Shown: positions 13,331 to 19,448 of the stretch, piece after piece
How the letters are laid out: the number at the start of each line of letters is the position of its first letter
Numbering within the stretch: position 1 is the stretch's first letter
Assembly (NCBI GenBank): GCA_031411235.1
Contig: JANOAR010000209.1
Span: 1 to 19,448, forward strand
DNA: 19,448 bases
Direction of reading: 5' to 3'
DNA from: JANOAR01 sp031411235
GTDB taxonomy: Bacteria; Verrucomicrobiota; Verrucomicrobiia; Verrucomicrobiales; Verrucomicrobiaceae
Notes under the pieces: generated by a model
What the model was told of the DNA's origin: nothing
What the model saw: the letters and a program-made list of their open reading frames with translations, nothing else
Database searches by the model: none
Position numbers and translations under genes: made by a program

Positions 13331-14817
13331 AGCCCCTCATCCTCCTCTCGTCATTCGTCTTTTTGCATTCGGCGTTTTCATCACCGCCCAATGTCCTGTT
13401 CATCGCCTCCGACGACATGCGGCCACAGCTCGGCTGCTACGGCGATCCCCATGTGAAGTCGCCCAACATCGACGCCCTCGCCGCGCGTGGCATGGTCTTC
13501 CAGCGCAGCTATGTCCAGCAGGCCCTCTGCTCCCCTTCGCGCATCTCTATGCTCAGCGGACGCTACCCCGCCACCACAGGCATTTTTGAAATCGGGCGCA
13601 CCCTTCGCACCACCATGCCCGATATCACCACCCTGCCGCAGCATTTCAAAAACAACGGCTACCACACCCGCAGCCTCGGAAAAATCTACCACGTCGGCAT
13701 CGACGACGATGCCTCCTGGAGCACCCCCGCTTGGCACAGCAATATGCCACGCCACAGCCCCGCGACACAAGCCGCCGTAGCTAAACATGTCGCCGACGCC
13801 AAGGCCCAAGGCATCACCATTCCGCAACGAGGCCCAGGCTCACGCAACTCTGTCGTGCCCGCTTTTGAAGCCGTCGATTGCGCCGACGATGATCTCCTCG
13901 ATGGCGACACCGCCGCGAATGCCATCGCCCAACTTCGCCAGCACGCCAAGACACCAGAGCAGCCCTTCTTCCTCGCCGTCGGCTTCGCCAATCCACACGT
14001 CCCCTGGATCAGTCCGAAAAAATACTGGAGCCTCTACGACAGAGCCAAGCTGCCCCTAGCCACCAATGATTATGTGCCCAAAGGAGCCCCCGACTTCGCC
14101 GCCACCTCCGGCCTCGACTTCCGTGGGTATGCCAACGTCCCAGAGGGCACCCTGCCCGAACCCTTCGCCCGCGAGTGCCTACATGGCTACCTCGCCGCCA
14201 TCAGCTATGTCGATGCCCAAGTCGGACGCCTGCTCGCCACGCTCGATGAAACTGGCCTCGCAAAAAACACCATCATCGTCTTCTGGAGCGACCACGGCTA
14301 CTACATGGGCGAGCACACTTGGTGGGGAGCCAAACACAACAACTACGAGGGAGCCACGCGCAACTGCCTACTCATCGCCCAGCCCGGCATGAAACACGCT
14401 GGTGCCAAGACCCAATCCCTCGCGCAAGCCGTCGATCTCGCCCCCACCCTCACCGACCTCTGCGGCCTGCCTGCCAGCGATGGCTTCCAAGGCCACAGCT
14501 TAAAACCCGTGCTGGAAGACCCCACCGCCACCGTCAACGATGCTGCCTTCAGTTGGTATCCCAAAGAAGGCTGGCTGGGCACCGCCATGCGCACCGACCA
14601 ATGGCGCTTCGTCGAATGGACGAAACCCGGCCAAGAGCCCGTGCGCGAACTCTACGACCAAGCCAACGACCCACAGAACAACCTCAACGTCGCCGACAAA
14701 CCCGAGCACGCAAAGCGACTCAGCCTCTTCGCCGAACAACTCCACCAGCGCTTCCCCGTGCAAGAATTTAAAACACCACCCGCCGCAAAGCAGGCCAAAA
14801 AAAGCCGAACGAAGTAG
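13327..14817 (+). CDS. Secreted sulfatase, iduronate-2-sulfatase-like
   Basis: This 496-residue type I sulfatase has a short signal peptide (about 1-19) and the signature CSPSRISMLSGR (C68, with SGR at 77-79), whose form and the following YPATTGIF resemble iduronate-2-sulfatases. Other active-site landmarks are D29-D30 (FIASDDMRPQLGCYG), K119 and H122 (SLGKIYH), H224 (FANPHVPW), D322-H323 (FWSDHGYYMGEHTWWG) and K336. It is clearly a different subfamily from the preceding sulfatase, so the pair may act on different sulfate positions of one polymer. The C-terminus is Lys-rich. The ATG overlaps the previous stop as ATGA, and there is no Shine-Dalgarno. It is the last gene of the sigma-factor operon; the next gene is convergent, 13 bp away. 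Confidence 0.94.
   Translation: MKPLILLSSFVFLHSAFSSPPNVLFIASDDMRPQLGCYGDPHVKSPNIDALAARGMVFQRSYVQQALCSPSRISMLSGRYPATTGIFEIGRTLRTTMPDITTLPQHFKNNGYHTRSLGKIYHVGIDDDASWSTPAWHSNMPRHSPATQAAVAKHVADAKAQGITIPQRGPGSRNSVVPAFEAVDCADDDLLDGDTAANAIAQLRQHAKTPEQPFFLAVGFANPHVPWISPKKYWSLYDRAKLPLATNDYVPKGAPDFAATSGLDFRGYANVPEGTLPEPFARECLHGYLAAISYVDAQVGRLLATLDETGLAKNTIIVFWSDHGYYMGEHTWWGAKHNNYEGATRNCLLIAQPGMKHAGAKTQSLAQAVDLAPTLTDLCGLPASDGFQGHSLKPVLEDPTATVNDAAFSWYPKEGWLGTAMRTDQWRFVEWTKPGQEPVRELYDQANDPQNNLNVADKPEHAKRLSLFAEQLHQRFPVQEFKTPPAAKQAKKSRTK
13347..13374 (+). repeat. Degenerate 7-bp tandem repeat coding the second sulfatase signal peptide
   Basis: Four heptamers read CTCGTCA, TTCGTCT, TTTTGCA, TTCGGCG, the same family as the array in the first sulfatase gene. 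They encode about residues 8-16 (SSFVFLHSA), strikingly like STFVIPHSS in the neighbour although the enzymes belong to different subfamilies. Confidence 0.6.
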
Positions 14818-14830
14818 CCTAGGCACGCCT

Positions 14831-16045
14831 CTAGCTAGTGGCAGCAGGCACCACGGCAGGCGCAGCGCTACGCACGATATTCATCGCCCCATTCAGTTCG
14901 CCACCGGGCTCTATGGAAACCGACCGCGCCGTGACGTTGCCATTCACAGCCCCATTGGCTGAAATAAGCAGTGGGCCTTTGGAAAAAACATGGCCCGTGA
15001 TCGGAGCCTGAATTTCAGCCTCCTCAGCATGCACGGGGTTCATGAAAGTAATCTCGGAACCTTTTTCCACAATGAAACGGCGGCAATGGATCTCTCCCAC
15101 AATCGTGCCGCTGGTGCGGAAGATCGCATCGCCCGTGCAGAAGATATTGGCGGAAACTTGGCCAAAACAACGCAACTCGCGGCAATAGAGATGCGCCGCT
15201 GTGAGCTGTCCACGCTTGCGAATAAGCACATCGCCACGCGTCTTAATGGCTTGTGACGAAGGCATGTTTAGCTCCACATCCTCCATGCCAATGTAGGCTC
15301 CGCAGTTGGGGCAGTTGGCGGATCGCGAAGAGCGCGCCACTTTAAATTTATGGTCGCAGTCAAAGCACTGCGCATCCTTGAAATACTGCTGCCGGTAGAA
15401 GCCCTGATCCTTCATCTTTTGCAGCGTGCCAGCACTCATGGGGCCGGGATTCGCGGTGGAGAGCACTGAAGGTGCCGTCTCGGGCTCAACCTCCACTGGC
15501 ACTGGCTCCACGATGGCCTCCTCAGGCTCATTGCCTGGAATCAGGTCTTCATCCGTTTCCTGCACGGCTGGAGCAGAGAATTGATGGATCGCGGCTGGTG
15601 CCACTCCTTGCAGCATCATGCCCAGCCCCAACTCACCCGTATCAGCGTCGGTGAACGCAGCCGCAGCCGGTATCGGCGTCGCCGTAGGCGTGATGGGCCG
15701 TCTGGATGTGGAATTCGGCAGCGGCGTGAATGAGTTCGAGCCCATGGGCCCAGAGGCAGCACTCGGCCCAGCAGCAGCCATTCGTTGGCGCACGGGAGGG
15801 GAAGTATCCGCCCGCATAGGTGCCGAGGAAAGAGCATCGGGCTGGCCTCCAGCCTTGGAGACTTCGGAAGCAATCACCTTCTTTTTCTCCATCCGCAAAT
15901 GCACGCCGCAGCGCTTGCAGAAAGTGGAGACAACAAGGCGCGGCTCATACTGAGCCGCGCCACACGTGGGACACACTACCTCGATGTGATTCTTCGGTAT
16001 TGCTGAGGACTGACCCTTGTTGAAACCAAAAAGCCCTCTGAGCAC
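14831..16045 (-). CDS. Bactofilin-like protein with two Cys4 zinc ribbons
   Basis: The 404-residue product has four parts. Residues 21-55 form a zinc ribbon with C25, C28, C43 and C46. Residues about 57-210 are a Pro/Ala/Ser-rich, probably disordered linker that becomes acidic near 160-190. Residues 222-256 form a second ribbon with C227, C230, C245 and C248. Residues about 262-392 form a bactofilin-type (DUF583) right-handed beta-helix, with repeats such as GDVLIRKRGQL, GEIHCRRFIVEKGS and GNVTARSVSIEPGGEL. Both ribbons use the same CxxC-x14-CxxC spacing. The start is GTG at 16045, with no Shine-Dalgarno; the next in-frame Met (residue 52) would remove the first ribbon. It lies 18 bp after the canonical bactofilin gene and is probably co-transcribed. 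It may modify or anchor a bactofilin scaffold; the ribbon ligand is unknown. Confidence 0.85.
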   Translation of the reverse strand: MLRGLFGFNKGQSSAIPKNHIEVVCPTCGAAQYEPRLVVSTFCKRCGVHLRMEKKKVIASEVSKAGGQPDALSSAPMRADTSPPVRQRMAAAGPSAASGPMGSNSFTPLPNSTSRRPITPTATPIPAAAAFTDADTGELGLGMMLQGVAPAAIHQFSAPAVQETDEDLIPGNEPEEAIVEPVPVEVEPETAPSVLSTANPGPMSAGTLQKMKDQGFYRQQYFKDAQCFDCDHKFKVARSSRSANCPNCGAYIGMEDVELNMPSSQAIKTRGDVLIRKRGQLTAAHLYCRELRCFGQVSANIFCTGDAIFRTSGTIVGEIHCRRFIVEKGSEITFMNPVHAEEAEIQAPITGHVFSKGPLLISANGAVNGNVTARSVSIEPGGELNGAMNIVRSAAPAVVPAATS

Positions 16046-16063
16046 AGTAGGAAGTGGGTTAAG

Positions 16064-16615
16064 TTACTGAATCTTCGGGGCTAAACTGGCTCCTGGGCCA
16101 GGGCCAGGGCCAGGGCCGCTCTTTGTATCAGGCCTCTTGCCGACCTGGGATTGGCCCATGAAGGTTGCACCTTCTTCGATCGCGAGGGTGCCTGCGGCGA
16201 TGTCGCCAACTAGCACAGCATTGGTCTTCAACTCGCAGCGCTCTTGCACCGTGATGTTGCCTTCGACCTTGCCAAAGATGGTCACCGAGCGGGTCTTGAT
16301 TTCACCCTTGATCAGGGCGTTCTCACCGACTGTGAGGCTGCCGTCCGAGTGGACTTCACCTTCGATTTTACCGTCAATAATCAGGTCGTGGGAGAACTTG
16401 ATGGAGCCTTTGATTTCTACATCATTGGCCAAGACATTTTTGCTAGATGACATCATGGGAGAGGAATATGAGGGACGTTGAGGTTGTACTGCAGCAGGAT
16501 TTGAGAGAATGGGGGCACGCTCTGACGCCGCTGCGGATGGGGCAGGGGCTGGCTCAGGGCGGCTCACTTCTCTCTCAGCTGCACCGATGGTTTGACCGAT
16601 AATTTGCTTGAGCAT
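16064..16615 (-). CDS. Bactofilin (polymer-forming cytoskeletal protein)
   Basis: This 183-residue protein is of normal bactofilin length. Residues 1-58 form a Pro/Ala-rich N-terminal tail beginning MLKQIIGQTIG. Residues about 58-158 form the bactofilin core, with periodic strand repeats such as VEIKGSIKFSHDLIIDGKIEG, ALIKGEIKTRSVTIFGKVEGN and AVLVGDIAAGTLAIEEGA. The C-terminal tail carries a PG dipeptide run (167-175). Bactofilins polymerise without nucleotide into filaments that act as membrane-associated scaffolds for cell shape, stalk or peptidoglycan enzymes. The frame extends to a TTG at 16645, but the ATG at 16615 is chosen because consensus promoter hexamers lie immediately before it. 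It is the first gene of a two-gene unit with the zinc-ribbon bactofilin-like protein. Confidence 0.93.
   Translation of the reverse strand: MLKQIIGQTIGAAEREVSRPEPAPAPSAAASERAPILSNPAAVQPQRPSYSSPMMSSSKNVLANDVEIKGSIKFSHDLIIDGKIEGEVHSDGSLTVGENALIKGEIKTRSVTIFGKVEGNITVQERCELKTNAVLVGDIAAGTLAIEEGATFMGQSQVGKRPDTKSGPGPGPGPGASLAPKIQ
16095..16118. repeat. Hexanucleotide repeat coding the Pro-Gly tail of the bactofilin
   Basis: Three copies of GGGCCA and one GGGCCG lie in tandem on the plus strand, encoding alternating Pro and Gly on the minus strand. Unit gain or loss would stay in frame and alter only the tail length. Confidence 0.75.
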
Positions 16616-16622
16616 CGCCCTA

Positions 16623-16653
16623 ATTATAAGCCAGTTACTCGCCAAAGTGTCAA
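16623..16653 (-). promoter_or_regulatory. Consensus sigma-70 promoter of the bactofilin gene (leaderless)
   Basis: On the minus strand TTGACA (16653-16648) and TATAAT (16628-16623) are both perfect consensus hexamers, with a long 19-bp spacer. The -10 ends 7 nt before the ATG at 16615, so transcription should start at or within one or two bases of the start codon. No Shine-Dalgarno is possible in such a transcript. Confidence 0.72.
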
Positions 16654-16707
16654 TGTTTCTGTGAAACTTTTACGTTAGACAGTCACAAGCCTCGGAAAGC
16701 TCAAGAG

Positions 16708-16723
16708 CCCTGATATTTCAGGG
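16708..16723 (-). terminator. Hairpin just after the flavoprotein disulfide reductase stop codon
   Basis: CCCTGA (16708-16713) and TCAGGG (16718-16723) make a perfect 6-bp stem with a 4-nt loop, starting 3 nt beyond the TGA of the minus-strand gene. No long T-run follows on that strand (it reads CTCTTGAGC), so termination efficiency is uncertain. Confidence 0.45.
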
Positions 16724-16726
16724 TGT

Positions 16727-18136
16727 TCAGTCGAGTAGCTCCGCCAATTCCTCGGCTGGGTAAGTCCATATTTCACTCAGCGTCGGGTGGTAGTGGGGAA
16801 TAATCATGAATTGTCGCACCGTACTGCGGAAGTGCATCGCCACGCTGATTTCATGGATCAACTCCGTGGCCTCGGGCCCCACCACGCTCGCCCCCAATAT
16901 CTCGCCAGTAACGGGATCCGCGAGCATCTTCACAAACCCCTCGGTCTCCCCCATGACCATGCTTTTGCCATGATCGCTAAACGGATAACTTGCTGCAATG
17001 AAGGGCACGCCACGCTCGGTTAATGATGCCTCCGTGCCGCCAACAACCGCCACCTGCGGCTGCGAAAAAACACCAAAAAGTAACCCTCGATAGTCCAGGC
17101 TCTCCAACGCGGTGCCCCCAGCCAGAAGGGCCTGAGCATTGCGTGCGGCGACCTCGCCCTGCTGGATCGCCACATGCACCACATCCAGCGGGCTGCACAC
17201 ATCGCCAGCGGCAAAGATGTGCGACTGCGTGGTCTGCATGGATTCATTCACCGCGATTTTTTTGCCCTTCAACTCAACGCCTGCCTCCGCAAGCCCTAGC
17301 CCCTGGGTCTTCGGCCCTCGCCCCATCGCCACAAGTATCTGCTCGGCCTCTATGAAATGACTACCTGCTTCATCGCTGAAGTTGATACGCTTCAGCCCAT
17401 TCGTGGCCTTGCTCACGCGCTGGATTTGGGTGCTGCAATGCATCGCCATGCCACGCTGGCGATACGCGCTGAGGATGACATCACTACACGCCACATCGAG
17501 CCCCGTGAGAAGCTGTGGCCCACGTTGCAGCAAGGTCACACGACTACCCATAGCTTCCAAATAGTGTGCCATCTCCAAGGCAATCGCACCACCGCCTAGC
17601 ACGATCACCGAGGCAGGAAGTGCAGAGGCATCGAGCACATCATCGCTTGTCCAAAAGCCCACGTCAGCGAGGCCTTCGATGGCAGGCACATTAACCTCCG
17701 AGCCCGTCGTGATGCACACACTTGCGGCAGTGATTGGGTAGGTTGCCGAGCCATCGCGCGGGGTCACTCGCAATGTATGAGCATCAATAAAGCAACCATT
17801 CCCACGCACCAGTTCGAAGCGACCATCCGCGAGCTGCCCCTGCCGATAACTAGCGAAGTCGTCGATGAGCACCCGCTTGCGTTCGCGTATCGCCACGATG
17901 TCCGGCACAGGTGGCAAGGCCGTAAGACCGAACTCTGCTGCACGGCGAATGCTGAGCGCACGATTGGCCGACTCAATGAGCGTCTTGCTCGGCATACAAC
18001 CGCGCAGAATACATAGCCCACCGAGCGGCTCAGCACCGTCGATGACCACTGTTATTAAACCAGCCGCCGCTGCTGTACGCGCCGCTGCATAGCCAGCGCT
18101 GCCACCACCGAGGATGGCGAAGTCAAAATGAGTCAT
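16727..18136 (-). CDS. Class-I pyridine nucleotide-disulfide oxidoreductase
   Basis: This 469-residue flavoenzyme belongs to the dihydrolipoyl dehydrogenase / mercuric reductase / glutathione reductase class. The FAD Rossmann motif is at residues 5-20 (FAILGGGSAGYAAA). The redox disulfide is GGLCILRGCMPSK (C42, C47). An NAD(P) Rossmann motif reads VIVLGGGAIALEMA, and IFAAGDV is the second FAD contact. The C-terminal HYHPTLSE supplies the catalytic pair H450 and E455. All catalytic elements are present. The substrate is not evident: no pyruvate or 2-oxoacid dehydrogenase E1/E2 genes and no mer genes are nearby. The ATG at 18136 is chosen because the Rossmann strand follows at once; upstream in-frame starts (ATG at 18196, TTG at 18211) would add residues coded by the heptamer repeat. 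No Shine-Dalgarno is visible. Confidence 0.92.
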   Translation of the reverse strand: MTHFDFAILGGGSAGYAAARTAAAAGLITVVIDGAEPLGGLCILRGCMPSKTLIESANRALSIRRAAEFGLTALPPVPDIVAIRERKRVLIDDFASYRQGQLADGRFELVRGNGCFIDAHTLRVTPRDGSATYPITAASVCITTGSEVNVPAIEGLADVGFWTSDDVLDASALPASVIVLGGGAIALEMAHYLEAMGSRVTLLQRGPQLLTGLDVACSDVILSAYRQRGMAMHCSTQIQRVSKATNGLKRINFSDEAGSHFIEAEQILVAMGRGPKTQGLGLAEAGVELKGKKIAVNESMQTTQSHIFAAGDVCSPLDVVHVAIQQGEVAARNAQALLAGGTALESLDYRGLLFGVFSQPQVAVVGGTEASLTERGVPFIAASYPFSDHGKSMVMGETEGFVKMLADPVTGEILGASVVGPEATELIHEISVAMHFRSTVRQFMIIPHYHPTLSEIWTYPAEELAELLD

Positions 18137-18146
18137 GAGGGGAGGT

Positions 18147-18181
18147 GTTGAGAGTTGGGAGGTGAGTGTTGGGAGCCAGAA
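18147..18181 (+). repeat. Degenerate heptamer array (GTTGGGA type)
   Basis: Five adjacent heptamers read GTTGAGA, GTTGGGA, GGTGAGT, GTTGGGA, GCCAGAA. They lie directly upstream of the disulfide reductase start, in the divergent gap. The plus-strand orientation is opposite to the array at 18263-18290. Confidence 0.68.
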
Positions 18182-18262
18182 AGTAGAGACGCCCATTGTA
18201 GAGTCATTCAAGCGCCGCTGCCTCTGAGCATATCCACTTCACGTTGCTCCATGCAGCCCCCC
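18182..18262. other. Divergent intergenic spacer between heptamer arrays
   Basis: This stretch lies between the two heptamer arrays in the 214-bp gap (18137-18350) separating the disulfide reductase and MoxR genes. On the minus strand TACAAT (18200-18195) resembles a -10 box, but no acceptable -35 lies 16-19 bp upstream. I see no gene and no clear promoter for MoxR. Confidence 0.3.
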
Positions 18263-18290
18263 TTCAAACTCTCAACACTCAACTTCCAAC
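18263..18290 (-). repeat. Degenerate heptamer array, inverted copy
   Basis: On the plus strand the units are TTCAAAC, TCTCAAC, ACTCAAC, TTCCAAC; on the minus strand they read GTTGGAA, GTTGAGT, GTTGAGA, GTTTGAA. This is the same family as the array at 18147-18181 but inverted, so the two could base-pair imperfectly as an 80-nt-loop hairpin. Confidence 0.68.
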
Positions 18291-18350
18291 TCCAGATTCA
18301 TTCTGCTTGCCCTCTCCCCGGCATCCACGCCACAGTTTCCACTTTCACTT

Positions 18351-19364
18351 ATGTCAGACACCCCAACAGCACTGCCCAAAGACGATGTCGCCGCCATTGA
18401 CGAACTGCGCGACGTGTATGCCAAGCTCACCGCCGAACTCAGCAAGATCATCGTCGGCCAGACCGATGTGATCGAGCAGCTCTGCATCTGCCTTTTCGCA
18501 CGCGGCCACGCGCTGCTCATGGGGGTGCCAGGGCTTGCCAAAACACTGCTCATCTCCCGCCTCGCCGAGACCATGAGCTTGTCGTTTAGCCGCATCCAGT
18601 TCACGCCCGATCTCATGCCCATGGACATCACGGGCACCGATATTTTGCAAGAGACAGGCGGTGGAAAGCGCCAGTTTGAATTCGCCAAAGGCCCCGTGTT
18701 CGCCAACATCGTCCTCGCCGATGAAATCAACCGCGCCCCAGCGAAAACGCAGGCTGCCATGCTCGAAGCCATGCAAGAGCACCGCGTCACCATCGCCGGT
18801 AAAACCCACACGCTCGATCAGCCCTTCTTTGTGCTCGCCACGCAGAACCCCATTGAACAAGAAGGCACCTACCCGCTGCCCGAGGCTCAGCTCGACCGTT
18901 TCATGTTCATGATCGGCGTGGACTACCCCAGCCGTGATGAAGAAATCGCCATCGCCAAAAGCACGACTGGCATGGCCTTGCCACAGCTCGCCCATGTGCT
19001 CAGCGGCATCAAAGTGATGCTCTTCCAAGACCTCGTCCGCCGCGTCCCCATGCCCCCGCATCTGTATGAATTCGCCGTCGATCTGGTGCGCCGCACGCGC
19101 CCCGGCAGAGAAGGTTCGCCCGAGTGGTTGCAACCCCTCGTCGGCTGGGGCGCAGGCCCTCGCGCCGTGCAGTATCTCGTGCTCGGAGCCAAGGCCCGCG
19201 CCGCTTTGCGTGGCAGTTATGTGGTAAGAAAAGAAGACATCGTCGCCTGTGCTGAGCCTGTATTGCGGCATCGCGTGATGACGACCTTCACCGCACAAAG
19301 CGATGGGATTGATTCGCGCAAAGTGGTCGCGCGGTTGGTCGATGAGTTGGGGAAGGAGAAATAG
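18351..19364 (+). CDS. MoxR-family AAA+ ATPase
   Basis: The 337-residue protein is a typical MoxR ATPase (AAA_3). The N-terminal helix region leads to IIVGQTDVIEQL, then Walker A GVPGLAKT (58-65), the MoxR-typical RIQFTPDLMPMDITGTDIL, Walker B IVLADEINRAP (D124, E125), sensor 1 ATQNPIEQEGTYPLPEAQLDRF (N166) and a C-terminal lid domain with PRAVQYLVLGAKARAAL. MoxR proteins act as chaperone-like ATPases, usually with a VWA-domain and a DUF58 protein; such partners would be expected downstream, beyond the window. The ATG at 18351 matches family N-termini. No Shine-Dalgarno is visible, and the upstream gap contains the heptamer arrays. The catalytic motifs are intact. Confidence 0.95.
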   Translation: MSDTPTALPKDDVAAIDELRDVYAKLTAELSKIIVGQTDVIEQLCICLFARGHALLMGVPGLAKTLLISRLAETMSLSFSRIQFTPDLMPMDITGTDILQETGGGKRQFEFAKGPVFANIVLADEINRAPAKTQAAMLEAMQEHRVTIAGKTHTLDQPFFVLATQNPIEQEGTYPLPEAQLDRFMFMIGVDYPSRDEEIAIAKSTTGMALPQLAHVLSGIKVMLFQDLVRRVPMPPHLYEFAVDLVRRTRPGREGSPEWLQPLVGWGAGPRAVQYLVLGAKARAALRGSYVVRKEDIVACAEPVLRHRVMTTFTAQSDGIDSRKVVARLVDELGKEK

Positions 19365-19448
19365 CTCTGCCGCAGAGTCCTCCTCCTACGCCTACTCTTA
19401 CTCCTCCTCTGCGGGAGGGCGGCGCATTGAAGCCCAGTATCCACAAAC
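19365..19448. other. Intergenic end of window after MoxR, with two small hairpins
   Basis: No coding region is supported here. CTCTG (19365-19369) and CAGAG (19373-19377) form a tight hairpin starting right after the MoxR stop, and CCTCC (19403-19407) with GGAGG (19414-19418) form a second. Between them is a pyrimidine-rich stretch of CCT and CTACTC units. Neither hairpin has a T-tract. Confidence 0.35.

Noticed and set aside
14818..14830. AGGC-AC-GCCT between the convergent second sulfatase and zinc-ribbon genes as a terminator
   Set aside because: The stem is only 4 bp with a 2-nt loop and there is no T-tract on either strand.
18137..18211. A longer N-terminus for the disulfide reductase from the ATG at 18196 or TTG at 18211
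   Set aside because: The added residues are coded by the heptamer array and precede the Rossmann strand, where related enzymes normally begin. The shorter form from 18136 is preferred.
5650..18290. The heptamer arrays as a CRISPR array
   Set aside because: Units are 7 bp, directly adjacent, degenerate and without spacers, and no cas gene is present.

Overview
The window looks like chromosome from a GC-rich, free-living member of the Verrucomicrobiota (Planctomycetota is the main alternative). This is inferred from gene content: a very large PSD1-type protein (cytochrome c plus DUF1549 plus DUF1553), two adjacent secreted sulfatases behind an ECF sigma factor, a bactofilin pair, an Uma2-family nuclease, and signal-peptide regions written in degenerate 7-bp repeats of a kind I associate with Verrucomicrobiota genomes. 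No rRNA, tRNA, CRISPR array, transposase, integrase or phage gene is visible. The DNA is almost entirely coding; no gap exceeds about 220 bases.

Layout. Bases 1-2156 (+) hold the 3' end of an SGNH/DUF1574-like gene, coupled by a GTGA overlap to an AlgI-type MBOAT acyltransferase; together they suggest O-acetylation of an exported polysaccharide. Bases 2137-5001 (-) hold a beta-CASP metallo-beta-lactamase-fold RNA nuclease followed by a phytoene-desaturase-like FAD oxidoreductase, whose 3' end overlaps the MBOAT gene tail-to-tail by 20 bp. Bases 5159-8548 (+) hold the PSD1 protein, without the DUF1501 partner usually found next to it. Bases 8590-9171 (+) hold a solitary Uma2-family protein behind a good sigma-70 promoter that lies so close to the ATG that the mRNA should be nearly leaderless.

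Bases 9293-14817 (+) are the most striking block. Five genes (ECF sigma factor, a 111-residue single-pass membrane protein, a 547-residue membrane-anchored protein of unknown function, and two sulfatases of different subfamilies) are joined by four consecutive 4-bp ATGA stop/start overlaps. This looks like one translationally coupled operon in which a sigma factor, a candidate non-canonical anti-sigma factor and sulfated-glycan desulfation enzymes are made together.

Bases 14831-16615 (-) hold a canonical bactofilin, again with a promoter placing transcription start at the ATG, followed 18 bp later by a bactofilin-like protein that carries two matching Cys4 zinc ribbons. Bases 16727-18136 (-) hold a class-I flavoprotein disulfide reductase. 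Bases 18351-19364 (+) hold a MoxR-type AAA+ ATPase. The divergent gap between these last two carries two opposed arrays of a degenerate heptamer. Related heptamers recur inside the PSD1 gene, and a second heptamer family forms the signal-peptide codons of both sulfatases.

All functional names come from motifs recognised by eye. Substrates, regulation and taxonomy are inferences.
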